This document shows, in pieces, positions 34,459 to 42,937 of a stretch of 64,000 nucleotides of DNA. This stretch comes from SICU01 sp038045445. GTDB taxonomy: Archaea; Nanobdellota; Nanobdellia; Pacearchaeales; GW2011-AR1. Position numbers and translations under genes: made by a program. The notes beneath the pieces were generated by a model. It saw only the letters and a list, made by a program, of their open reading frames with translations, was not told where the DNA came from and did not search any database. The stretch covers positions 1 to 64,000 of the forward strand of contig JBBSYC010000001.1 in the NCBI GenBank assembly GCA_038045445.1. Reading direction: 5' to 3'. Positions within the stretch are counted from its first letter, which is position 1. Each line of letters opens with the position of its first letter.

Positions 34459-34847
34459 GGTATTGTCTTGATACCGGGATTGTAATCGCATTTTTTAGAA
34501 ATGATTCTTTAATAACTAAAAATATTGAGAATCTCACATCCAATAATGAAATTTGTATCAGTTACATAACTTTATGTGAATTATATAAGGGAGTATATAA
34601 GTCTTCTAACCTTAATTATGAATTATTTTGGATTACGGACTTCATAAATTCTTTAGACATTCTTAATTTTAACAAAGAATCATGCAGATTTTTTGGAGAA
34701 AGATTTGTAAAATTGCAAAAAGAAGGTAAAATGGTTGATGATTTAGATTTAATGATTTCTTCAATTGCCCAGACAAATAACGCCATATTAATTACTAGAA
34801 ACAAAAAAGACTTTGAAAATACAGGGGTTAAGTTAGAGGTCTGGTAA
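34452..34847 (+). CDS. PIN-domain toxin (VapC-like), module 2
   Basis: This 131-residue PIN protein has the acidic set CLDTGIVIAFFRND, TLCELYKGV, DDLDLMISSIA and TRNKKDFEN. VapC toxins cleave tRNA or rRNA. It overlaps the antitoxin start-to-stop in the usual order. Sequence similarity to the toxins of modules 1 and 3 is weak, so this module has a separate origin. Confidence 0.88.
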   Translation: MVRYCLDTGIVIAFFRNDSLITKNIENLTSNNEICISYITLCELYKGVYKSSNLNYELFWITDFINSLDILNFNKESCRFFGERFVKLQKEGKMVDDLDLMISSIAQTNNAILITRNKKDFENTGVKLEVW

Positions 34848-35102
34848 TTATTCTTCTGCTTCAATTTTTATGCGCTTTTTATGAAGTTGGAAGTCTATAA
34901 ATCCTATTATTCCTAAAATAAATCCTCCAATGATTGTTGCTATTCCTATGCTTAGCAATGTTCTGTTGTTATTGGACAACTGTATTAATGCAAATCCCAA
35001 GATTAAAGCTGAAAATGTGGTTCTTATATATGAAAGAAATGTTCTTTCATTTGCAAGAAGAGTTGTTTCTTTTTCTAGTTTGAGTTTACTCCCTTTTTTC
35101 AT
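34848..35102 (-). CDS. DUF202 (YidH-like) membrane protein
   Basis: The 84-residue protein has the family signature LANERTFLSYIRTTFSALILG, with the charged residues before the first helix, and a second helix (IGIATIIGGFILGIIGFIDF). The role of DUF202 proteins is unknown. Its stop abuts the toxin stop, so the genes converge without a gap. Confidence 0.85.
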   Translation of the reverse strand: MKKGSKLKLEKETTLLANERTFLSYIRTTFSALILGFALIQLSNNNRTLLSIGIATIIGGFILGIIGFIDFQLHKKRIKIEAEE

Positions 35103-35165
35103 AAAGGGATACGTAGTTGTTTGTTATTAAAGATTATCTTTACAGACATAAAAACATTTTGCTTC

Positions 35166-35369
35166 TTAATTCTTTAAATCAGAGATTCCTAGAAGGATGA
35201 ATAATGCTCCAATCATAGTAATGAGCCAGAATAATCCGCCTTTAAAGAATTCTCCTGCTGCATCCCAAAAGTTCCATGCTCCCCAATTTTGAGAATAGTA
35301 TGCAACTAATATTGCTCCAACAACTAAAATAAGACCTACGAGAAGTTCTGACCATTTATTCATTCTCAA
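35166..35369 (-). CDS. Small two-helix membrane protein
   Basis: The 67-residue protein (or 65 from the second methionine) has helices at about residues 8-25 (LLVGLILVVGAILVAYY) and 45-62 (LFWLITMIGALFILLG), joined by an aromatic loop NWGAWNFWDAAGEF. It looks like small membrane proteins common in DPANN genomes; the function is unknown. Confidence 0.6.
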   Translation of the reverse strand: MRMNKWSELLVGLILVVGAILVAYYSQNWGAWNFWDAAGEFFKGGLFWLITMIGALFILLGISDLKN

Positions 35370-35572
35370 TTCTAATGCTTGGGGTATTTAAAGATTTTTA
35401 TGATTTGGAGTATGTGTAAAAATATATAAGTTGTCTAGTTGTTTTACAGTCCTGTAGAAACTCCTTGCTTTTATTCTGTTGTATCTAGAGATATTAGAAT
35501 GGAATAGATTACAGGTTCAAATAGACTTGAAGTTTTGTTGAGATTTAAATAGGAGCATATTTTACATATTTC

Positions 35573-36133
35573 ATGAATAACAGTTCAATAGTAATAGACT
35601 TGGATAATCCTAAAACCAATCTGGTTGCCGAAGCTTTGTCAAACAAGACATGCATAAAGATACTTAGCTTGCTCGCTGAGAATGAACTTACTGCTACAGA
35701 TGTATCTGGCAGGCTTAACATTCCATTAAACACTACTGGTTATAATTTAGACAAATTAATTTCTTCAGGACTTGTAGAAAAGTCTTCAAACTTCTTTTGG
35801 AGTGTTAAGGGAAAGAAAACTCCTGTGTATAAAGTTGCAAATAAAAGGATAATAATCTCTCCAAAAAGACAGATTAGAAGTGTTATTCCCGTTGTTATTA
35901 TTTCTGGAATTTTTGCTTTAGTTTTAAAGACAGTTTTTGTTGAATCTCCCACTTATGTTGCAAATAAGTTTGCTTCTGATTCTGGAGCTTCTGCTTTAGT
36001 TGCAGAGAGTGTTACTTTGGGTAGCACTGGTTTGTTAAGTGCTGGATGGATATGGTTCTTTGTAGGAGCTTTGTTTTCTTTGGCTGTTGCTATCTTATGG
36101 GATTTAGCTTTAAGCAGGAGGTCATTGAGATGA
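35573..36133 (+). CDS. Membrane-anchored ArsR-like winged-helix regulator
   Basis: The 186-residue protein has an N-terminal winged helix (SNKTCIKILSLLAENELTATDVSGRLNIPLNTTGYNLDKL is ArsR-like). Two hydrophobic helices follow, about residues 102-122 and 157-178. DNA binding from the membrane implies that it responds to an envelope or outside signal. Its stop overlaps the start of the secreted beta-propeller gene as ATGA, which suggests a functional pair. The upstream region has a TATA-like TTTAAATAGG. Confidence 0.75.
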   Translation: MNNSSIVIDLDNPKTNLVAEALSNKTCIKILSLLAENELTATDVSGRLNIPLNTTGYNLDKLISSGLVEKSSNFFWSVKGKKTPVYKVANKRIIISPKRQIRSVIPVVIISGIFALVLKTVFVESPTYVANKFASDSGASALVAESVTLGSTGLLSAGWIWFFVGALFSLAVAILWDLALSRRSLR

Positions 36134-38376
36134 AAAGTAAGTTAATTTTAATTTTGGGAACTCTTTTGATTGTATCTATTGTTTTAGGGCTGTATTTCAA
36201 TGAAAGTATCTCTATTGGTTCTAAGGATTTGAAGAGATTTAGTTCTTACGATGAATTAGCTTCTTATGTTAATGAATCTAACAAGGAGAATTATGGATTT
36301 AGGACAGATTCAGAAGAATCTGTTTTTACTCCCGAATCTGCTTCTGTAACAAGCACTTCTGGTGCAAAATCTGATTCTGTTGCTTTTGCTAATGATTATT
36401 CTGCAACAAATATTCAAGTTATAGGAGTTGACGAACCAGATACTGTTAAAAATGATGGCAAATATATTTACAAGGTTAATGGGAACAAAGTTTATATAAT
36501 TCAGGCTTATCCGGCAGATTCTGCTAAGATTATTTCGGAACTAAAGTTTGATAATTATGTTAATGGCATCTTTGTTGATAAAAATAGATTAGTAGTCATT
36601 GAATCTTCTTACGGTTATTATGGTGGGTATACTGGTCCTGAAATAGCTGTTTCTAGTACTTATGAAAAAGCGGTTTCTCCCGAAGAAGGATTAGTTATTC
36701 CAGAACCTTCTCCGATGAATGACCCCCAGCCAGGAATTGGAAAACCTTCAGATTATGAAGAAGTTATTACTATTCCAGAGAATTATGGCTCTTCTGTAAA
36801 GATTCATGTTTATGATATAGAAGATAATCTTATTTTAAACCCTGAACTACTCGATACATTTACTGTTGAAGGAAATTATTATACTGCAAGGCTTATTGAA
36901 GGGAATGTTTATGTTGTTTCTAATAAATATATAGGAAACTCTGAACCTGTTGTTCCGTTTTTTGGAGTCGGAGAGGATGTTGAAATAGCTGATGCAAGCA
37001 GAATTTACTATCCTGGATATTATCAATCTGACTTGATGTTTACTTCTGTAATGGCAATAGATATTTCTTCTCTCAAATATGAGGGAGACGTTTTTCTTAC
37101 AGGAACAAGCAATTCAATATACTTTTCTAAAGATTCTATATTTTTAACAAGTGCTAAACCTTATGATTATTCAAAGATTAATATTCAAGGAGAATTGGAG
37201 ATTTATTCAAAAATTTTATCTGGAAGTGCTAAATCCGAAGCTGAAGAGATTCTTGATTCTGACACAGACTACTATTCTAAATCTCAGAAATTGAGCCTTG
37301 TTGTTCAAGAATACTTCAATGGACTTGATGATTACGAAAAGAAAGATTTTGAGGATTCTTATTCTGATGCTTCAAAAAGCTATTACTCTGAAATATCTAA
37401 AGAATATGAGAAGACTTTAATTCATAAAATAAGAATAGATGGTCTTGATGTAGATTATGATGGTGTTGGAGAAGTTCCTGGCTATGTTTTAAACCAGTTT
37501 TCTATGGATGAATATGAGGGCAATTTTAGAATTGCAACAACTACTGGAAATATATTTGGAAGCTTTCAGAACTCTTTGAATCACGTTTATATTCTTGATG
37601 ATGGTCTTGAAATTGTTGGAAGTGTAGAGAATCTTGCTTCAGGAGAAAGAATTTATTCGGCTAGATTTTTAGGAGATAAAGCATATATGGTTACATTTAG
37701 ACAGATTGATCCATTGTATGTTATTGATTTGTCTAATCCAAAATCTCCAGAAGTTCTTGGATATCTAAAGGTCACTGGATTTTCAAATTATCTTCATCCT
37801 ATTGGAGATAATTTACTTATGGGGATCGGACGCGAGGTTACATTAGATGGAAAACAGAAGGGCTTGAAGATTTCTATTTTTGATGTTTCTGATTTTGAGA
37901 ATCCTAAAGAAATTGATAATTATGTTGTAGAATCAGATTCTTCATATTCAGAAGCCGAATATGAACATAAAGCTGTTTTGTTTGATGATGAGAAAGATTT
38001 GCTTGTAATTCCTGTTTCTTATAATAATAACATTAATGGAAGAGATTGGGAATATTGGCAAGGAGCATTTGTTTTCACAGTTACTGATGAAGATGTTTCT
38101 TTGAAAGGGAAGATAGACCATACTATTGAAGTAAACAAAGGCGATGGTGTTTTGGGAGCTGATGTTGAACCATCTTATTATGGAGTTACTCAAGGATATG
38201 TTTCAAGGTCATTGTTTATAGAGGATGTTCTTTATACTATTTCAGATTATTTGATTAAGGCTAATAGCTTATTGGATTTGAAAGAAATAAAAAGTGTGAA
38301 GCTTGATTTTACAGAACCAATCTATACAATTTATGGGACTGGAACTTCTGTTTCTTCTGTAGGGCTGTTGGATTGA
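36130..38376 (+). CDS. Secreted or membrane-anchored beta-propeller domain protein
   Basis: The start at 36130 fits the ATGA overlap and gives 748 residues with a signal-anchor (LILILGTLLIVSIVLGLYF). The segment TNIQVIGVDEPDTVKNDGKYIY is the hallmark start of the Beta_propel family (PF09826, from memory). Repeated blade-like strands follow, such as DNLLMGIGREVTLD. The region at about 390-440 is rich in Ser and Tyr and is probably an insertion. It should sit outside the cell and bind ligands or carry out an unknown activity. It is coupled to the HTH membrane protein. Confidence 0.8.
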   Translation: MKSKLILILGTLLIVSIVLGLYFNESISIGSKDLKRFSSYDELASYVNESNKENYGFRTDSEESVFTPESASVTSTSGAKSDSVAFANDYSATNIQVIGVDEPDTVKNDGKYIYKVNGNKVYIIQAYPADSAKIISELKFDNYVNGIFVDKNRLVVIESSYGYYGGYTGPEIAVSSTYEKAVSPEEGLVIPEPSPMNDPQPGIGKPSDYEEVITIPENYGSSVKIHVYDIEDNLILNPELLDTFTVEGNYYTARLIEGNVYVVSNKYIGNSEPVVPFFGVGEDVEIADASRIYYPGYYQSDLMFTSVMAIDISSLKYEGDVFLTGTSNSIYFSKDSIFLTSAKPYDYSKINIQGELEIYSKILSGSAKSEAEEILDSDTDYYSKSQKLSLVVQEYFNGLDDYEKKDFEDSYSDASKSYYSEISKEYEKTLIHKIRIDGLDVDYDGVGEVPGYVLNQFSMDEYEGNFRIATTTGNIFGSFQNSLNHVYILDDGLEIVGSVENLASGERIYSARFLGDKAYMVTFRQIDPLYVIDLSNPKSPEVLGYLKVTGFSNYLHPIGDNLLMGIGREVTLDGKQKGLKISIFDVSDFENPKEIDNYVVESDSSYSEAEYEHKAVLFDDEKDLLVIPVSYNNNINGRDWEYWQGAFVFTVTDEDVSLKGKIDHTIEVNKGDGVLGADVEPSYYGVTQGYVSRSLFIEDVLYTISDYLIKANSLLDLKEIKSVKLDFTEPIYTIYGTGTSVSSVGLLD

Positions 38377-38453
38377 GTTGGATTTTTATGCAATGAATAA
38401 TTAAAACTAAACTTCTAAACTATTAAAAACCCTTAATTGTCTTGTTCATTAAC

Positions 38454-39494
38454 ATGCTTACTAAAAAACAACTTTCTGAAATACGCGAGCATCTTGAAAT
38501 GGCACAGAATCCAATATTCCTTTATGATAATGATGTAGATGGGCTTTGCAGTTATGTTCTATTGAGAAGATTTATTGGTCGTGGAAAAGGCATTGCAGTA
38601 AAATCGCACCCAAATGTAGATATTAATTATGTTAAGAGAGTTCAAGAGTTGAATGGCGATTGTATATTTGTTCTTGATAGGCACAGTCTTGGAAGAGAAT
38701 TTGTTTCTGAAATTTCTATGCTTCAATTACCTATAGTTTGGATAGATCATCATGATGTTTCCGAGGAAAGACATGATTATCGTCTTCTTTACAGATTTAA
38801 TCCCTCAAAAAATAAAAGAAAGAGCTATGAGTCTACAACATATCTTTGTTATAAGGCTACAAAACGTGCTGAGGATGTATGGCTTGTTTTAATGGGGTGC
38901 ATAGCAGACCATTATATGCCCGATGTTGTTGAAGATTTTGTTAAAAATTATGCTCCTTTTTGGGGAAAGAATATAACTGAACCATTTCAGGCATTATATT
39001 CAACTGGAATAGGTCGTTTGGCAAGAGCACTTAGTTTTGGGTTGAAGGATTCTATTACCCATGTTGTTGAATTGCAGAATTTTTTAATTAATTGTAAAGA
39101 CCCTTATGAATTGGAACATGAACTTGAAAGAGAAAGCGCTTTTGGAATAAAGTATAAAGAAATAATGAAAAAATATTCTTCTCTACTTAATGATGCTTCG
39201 AAGAGTGTTCCGGGAAAGTTACTTTTTTATAATTATGGAGGACAGATGAGCATAAGCGCAGACCTTTCTAATGAACTTTCTTATATTTTTCCTAAATCTT
39301 ATATTTGTGTAGCTTATAGCGCTGGACCAATAACTAATATTTCGTTGAGGGGAGATAATGTAAAAAAAATAATTTCTGAAATATTACCCTTATTTGATGG
39401 GGCTACTGGCGGAGGCCATAAGGATGCAGTGGGTTCTAGAATAAGGACTGAAGATATAGATAAATTTAGGATGGAGCTTGAGAAGAGAATTTAA
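38454..39494 (+). CDS. DHH-family phosphoesterase (RecJ-like)
   Basis: From the ATG at 38454 this protein has 346 residues. Metal-binding motifs are LYDNDVDGLCS (motif I) and WIDHHDVS (the DHH motif). The DHHA1-like C-terminus has GATGGGHKDAVGSRI. This layout fits archaeal RecJ-like nucleases such as GAN/RecJ, which act on single-stranded DNA or RNA with the replisome, or nanoRNases. Which of these applies is not decided by sequence alone. Confidence 0.85.
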   Translation: MLTKKQLSEIREHLEMAQNPIFLYDNDVDGLCSYVLLRRFIGRGKGIAVKSHPNVDINYVKRVQELNGDCIFVLDRHSLGREFVSEISMLQLPIVWIDHHDVSEERHDYRLLYRFNPSKNKRKSYESTTYLCYKATKRAEDVWLVLMGCIADHYMPDVVEDFVKNYAPFWGKNITEPFQALYSTGIGRLARALSFGLKDSITHVVELQNFLINCKDPYELEHELERESAFGIKYKEIMKKYSSLLNDASKSVPGKLLFYNYGGQMSISADLSNELSYIFPKSYICVAYSAGPITNISLRGDNVKKIISEILPLFDGATGGGHKDAVGSRIRTEDIDKFRMELEKRI

Positions 39495-39518
39495 AAACTA
39501 AATTTTTAACTCATTTGC

Positions 39519-40211
39519 ATGGCAGATAGAAAAATACCTATTCATATTGGAATTATTCCAGATGGCAATCGTAGATGGGCTGTTTCTAAGGGTCTTGATA
39601 ATCTTAAAGGGTATTCTAAAGTAGATTATAACCATTTGGAAAGTTTACTATTGGAAGCTAAAAAGTTAGGAGTTAAGTATGTTAGTTTATGGTTTTTTTC
39701 AACTGAAAATTGGAAAAGACCTAAAATAGAAGTTGATTTTCTTTTTAATCATTTTTTGAAAAATACTGATAAATTGTTGGAAGGGTGTTTGAAAAATAAA
39801 GTTAAAGTAAGGCATTTAGGCAGGAAAGATAGGTTGCCCAAAAAAGTTCTTGATGCTTTGGATAAACTTGAGTCTGAAACTTGCGGTTTTAAGGACTTTA
39901 CTGTTCTTTTGTGCGTGGATTATGGGGGAAGAGATGAAATATTGAGGGCAGTAAATAAAGTTTTAAGTTTAGGAGTCTCAAAGATTGACGAAGATAGTTT
40001 GAGGAATCTTTTGGATACGAAAGATATCCCAGACCCTGATTTAATAATAAGGACATCTGGTGAAATGAGGCTTAGTGGATTCATGCCCTTTCAATCAGTT
40101 TATAGCGAATTTTATTTTCCAAGTATGCATTTTCCAGATTTTAAACCTGAAAATTTGAAAGAGGCTGTTGAAGAATACTCTAAGCGTAAAAGAAATATGG
40201 GGGGGAATTGA
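39519..40211 (+). CDS. uppS: Cis-prenyltransferase (undecaprenyl/polyprenyl diphosphate synthase)
   Basis: The 230-residue enzyme elongates isoprenyl diphosphates in cis to make the lipid carrier for glycan assembly. The motif IIPDGNRRWA gives the catalytic Asp15. WFFSTENWKRP and the late RTSGEMRLSGFMPFQSVYSEFYF block bind diphosphate. Archaeal products are usually dolichol-like C50-C60 chains. Together with UppP at 14776-15546 it may complete a carrier cycle. Confidence 0.94.
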   Translation: MADRKIPIHIGIIPDGNRRWAVSKGLDNLKGYSKVDYNHLESLLLEAKKLGVKYVSLWFFSTENWKRPKIEVDFLFNHFLKNTDKLLEGCLKNKVKVRHLGRKDRLPKKVLDALDKLESETCGFKDFTVLLCVDYGGRDEILRAVNKVLSLGVSKIDEDSLRNLLDTKDIPDPDLIIRTSGEMRLSGFMPFQSVYSEFYFPSMHFPDFKPENLKEAVEEYSKRKRNMGGN

Positions 40212-40260
40212 TGTTCCTTAGAATAATTGTATTTTTATAGTTGGCAGTTTATTTTTGATT

Positions 40261-40572
40261 ATGATTTATATTGTTAATTACGCTATTAGATGTGGTGTTT
40301 CTAATGGTCTTGGAACTAAGTTCTCCTCATCGTTAGATGAAGAATTGAGATTTTCCTCTATTTATGATATGCCTGAAGAATTAGTTGGTCATGCGAAAAA
40401 TGAAATTAGACGCAGTATTTTATTGAGGGGTTATTTGACTGATCCAGAGGATTCTTGTGTTACTGCAAGACTTGTTTCATTAAGAAGAGATGATGGGGTT
40501 AGAGTTCCATTTGAAGATGGAACAAATGTTAGAGTAAGCCAGGTAGAACTTTTACTTGCTCTCCTTGATTAA
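40261..40572 (+). CDS. Uncharacterised 103-residue protein
   Basis: From the ATG at 40261 the frame reads MIYIVNYAIRCGVSNGLG, then a charged middle (KNEIRRSILLRGYLTDPEDS), and ends VSQVELLLALLD. It is soluble with mixed alpha and beta character. I do not recognise it. Position and codon use resemble those of the neighbouring genes, so it is probably real. Confidence 0.5.
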   Translation: MIYIVNYAIRCGVSNGLGTKFSSSLDEELRFSSIYDMPEELVGHAKNEIRRSILLRGYLTDPEDSCVTARLVSLRRDDGVRVPFEDGTNVRVSQVELLLALLD

Positions 40573-40683
40573 TTTGATTTCTTGTTTTGTTTCTAAAGGA
40601 ATATTGATTGGGAAATTTGACTGTATGATTGTATAAATCAATTATTCAATTAACTTAATATATCCCTGTTTTTTATTTGATAT

Positions 40684-42051
40684 ATGGGCAAACTAAAATG
40701 CGGACTTGAGATACATGCTTATCTTGTGACTGCTGAAAAGCTTTTCTGTCGTTGTAAGGCTTCTCGGGAAAGAGGGCTTGAGCCAAATACTTTAATTTGT
40801 CCGATATGCACCGGACAACCTGGAGCTAAACCAATGGCTCCAAATTCTAATGCTATAGAAAAGGCAGTGCAAATAGCTTTGCTTCTTGGATGCAAGGTTA
40901 ATACAAATATTCCATGGATGCGTAAACATTATGATTGGCCAGACTTGCCTAAAGGATATCAGACTACTATGAGTGGACCCCATGCTACTCCCTTGGGGGT
41001 TTCTGGAAACTTTGAAGGGATTAGTATAGATAGTATGCATGTTGAAGAAGATCCTGCATCTTGGGATCCAAAAAATGGAGCTGTAGATTATAACAGAAGC
41101 GGGTTACCCTTAGTAGAGATTGTAACTGCTCCAGATTTTAAGAATGCGGATGAAGTTTATGTTTGGGTCAATAAACTTGTTCATGCTTTGAATTATTTGA
41201 AGGCTATAGATACAAATGCTGGAATAAAGGCAGATGTAAATGTCTCTCTTGTTGATGAAACTGGAAAGCAAAAGACAGAACGTGTTGAAATTAAAAATAT
41301 TACATCTATCGAGGCTATGAAATCCGCTATTTTATTTGAGCATCAACGCCAAATTAATGAAGGAAGTGTTAGAGAGACTAGAAGATTTGATGAAGCTAAG
41401 GGAATTACTATGAGAATGAGGGGAAAAGAAGTTGCTGATGATTATAGATTCATAGTTGACCCTGATTTGCAAATGGTTGTCTTACCTAGAAGTTTTGTAG
41501 AGAAACAAAAGAAACTTATTCCAGAGCTCCCTTCTGTAAAACTTGATAAGTTGATTAAGAAATATAAAATAGATGAAAAGAATGCTACTGTTCTTTCTAA
41601 AGATATTGATATAGTTTTATTTTTTGAAGATGTTTCAAAGCATATTGAGGGGAAATTTGCTTTGTCTTGGGTTACTGTTGAGCTCTTGAGAGTTTTAAAT
41701 TATAACAATAAAAGATTAGGTGAAGTTTCTATTTCAGTTGAGCATTTTGTTAAATTACTTAAGATGGTTAGGGACAAGAAGATTACAGAATTGCAAGCTA
41801 AGCAGATATTGAATAAGTTTGTGCCTACGAGTTTTGACCCTTCTAATGTTGAAGGAAGAATAAGTGGTGAGAAGGAGCTTGAGCCAATTGTGAAGAAAGT
41901 AATTAATGATAACTCAAAAGCTGTGCTTGAATTTAGAAATGGAGATATAAAAGCTTTTAATTTTTTGATTGGAGAGGTAATGAGAGCTACAAATAGAAGG
42001 GCTGATTCTGTTGCCGTTAGAAAATTGATTGATAAAATTATTGGTAAATGA
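40684..42051 (+). CDS. gatB: Asp-tRNA(Asn)/Glu-tRNA(Gln) amidotransferase subunit B
   Basis: The 455-residue protein begins with the GatB signature (CGLEIHAYL). A zinc site follows (CRCKASRERGLEPNTLICPIC), then GQPGAKPMAPN and PLVEIVTAPDF. The C-terminal YqeY-like tail ends with MRATNRRADSVAVRKLIDKII. GatB activates the mischarged tRNA and receives ammonia from GatA. A GatC-like protein (60072-60296) and the start of GatA (63295) are also present, so GatCAB can be assembled. In archaea GatCAB normally makes Asn-tRNA. Confidence 0.95.
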   Translation: MGKLKCGLEIHAYLVTAEKLFCRCKASRERGLEPNTLICPICTGQPGAKPMAPNSNAIEKAVQIALLLGCKVNTNIPWMRKHYDWPDLPKGYQTTMSGPHATPLGVSGNFEGISIDSMHVEEDPASWDPKNGAVDYNRSGLPLVEIVTAPDFKNADEVYVWVNKLVHALNYLKAIDTNAGIKADVNVSLVDETGKQKTERVEIKNITSIEAMKSAILFEHQRQINEGSVRETRRFDEAKGITMRMRGKEVADDYRFIVDPDLQMVVLPRSFVEKQKKLIPELPSVKLDKLIKKYKIDEKNATVLSKDIDIVLFFEDVSKHIEGKFALSWVTVELLRVLNYNNKRLGEVSISVEHFVKLLKMVRDKKITELQAKQILNKFVPTSFDPSNVEGRISGEKELEPIVKKVINDNSKAVLEFRNGDIKAFNFLIGEVMRATNRRADSVAVRKLIDKIIGK

Positions 42052-42123
42052 CTCTCTTTTCTAACTCTGGCAGATTCATTAAATGGGTAGATTTAAAATA
42101 CTCATTTTTACTTGGTTTAGTAA

Positions 42124-42195
42124 GGCCCTATAAGTTAACGGATAGACTCTCCGGCTTCGGACCGGAAAACCGAGGTTCGATTCCTCGTGGGGCCG
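42124..42195 (+). tRNA. tRNA-Arg (anticodon TCG)
   Basis: The acceptor GGCCCTA pairs with TGGGGCC (one G-T pair), and the discriminator is G. The anticodon stem TCCGG/CCGGA encloses CTTCGGA, giving TCG at 42157-42159. The T arm reads CGAGGTTCGATTCCTCG. No intron is seen and CCA is not encoded. Confidence 0.94.
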
Positions 42196-42251
42196 TTATT
42201 TAATTTGAGGTTGGTACATACATTTTTATATTATTTAATCTTAGAAATTGT

Positions 42252-42452
42252 ATGAAAAATAAAAAAGATGTTTGTTGCAAGAGTGGAAGTGGTGCTTGTG
42301 GTGGAGCAGTTTATGGATTAGGATTTATTGGTGCAGTTATTTACTTTGTATCTGGGGCTGTTGGATTTTGGGCCGGAGTTCTTGGAGTTCTTAAGGCGCT
42401 TGTTTGGCCTGCTTTCTTAGTTTATGAGATATTGAAATTTTTAGGGATTTGA
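42252..42452 (+). CDS. Small glycine-rich membrane protein
   Basis: The 66-residue protein has a cysteine-containing polar start (KKDVCCKSGSGACGG) and two hydrophobic helices (VYGLGFIGAVIYFVSGAVGFW and GVLKALVWPAFLVYEIL). Proteins of this pattern recur in DPANN genomes, from recollection. Function unknown. Confidence 0.65.
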   Translation: MKNKKDVCCKSGSGACGGAVYGLGFIGAVIYFVSGAVGFWAGVLGVLKALVWPAFLVYEILKFLGI

Positions 42453-42526
42453 AATTAGTAGCTTTGTCGAATATAAAAATTAAAAAAATATCGATAGGTT
42501 TTTAAGCTAAATTTCTAGCTATTTTT

Positions 42527-42932
42527 ATGAAGAAAGGAAGACTAGTTGCTCAAGAAGAGGGTATGGGATGCGGATTGGCTTGTGTAGCTTCTGAATTAGG
42601 GATAAGTTATCAGGATGCAAGACAATTATCTGGAAAACCTCAAAATTCTAGTGGGACAGGTTATTCTTGTAAATGTTTAGTTGAAGTTTTAAATCGCAAA
42701 GGAAGAAACTATGTTTTTAGAAAAGCTGAAGATAGAAGTGAAAGGGAACTTGAAAAAGTTGGAACAATATTTTGTTAGGGATGGAAAAGATGACTCATGG
42801 GGGCATTATCTACTAAGAACTTCAAAAGGTTGGATGAATCCTTGGATAAATTGGCCTTCAATTAATCCTGCAAGAGCAGGTTATGAAAAAGAATTTATTG
42901 GTGAAATTGAATGGATTATTTATGAAAAATAA
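42527..42932 (+). pseudogene. C39-like cysteine peptidase domain, frameshifted
   Basis: Frame 1 (42527-42778) has QEEGMGCGLACVASELGISY, the Gln and Cys of a papain-like C39 domain, and ends GTIFC. The second frame continues as FVRDGKDDSWGHYLLRT, which contains the catalytic histidine, up to 42932. Removing one T from TTTT (42770-42773) joins them as GTIFVRDG and restores a protein of about 134 residues. It lacks a transporter domain and may have been a stand-alone peptidase. A sequence error in the homopolymer is equally possible. Confidence 0.75.
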
Positions 42933-42937
42933 ATAAT

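Noticed and set aside
35461..35560. A possible tRNA because of ACAGGTTCAAATAG.
   Set aside because: No acceptor stem, anticodon stem or D arm can be drawn around it.
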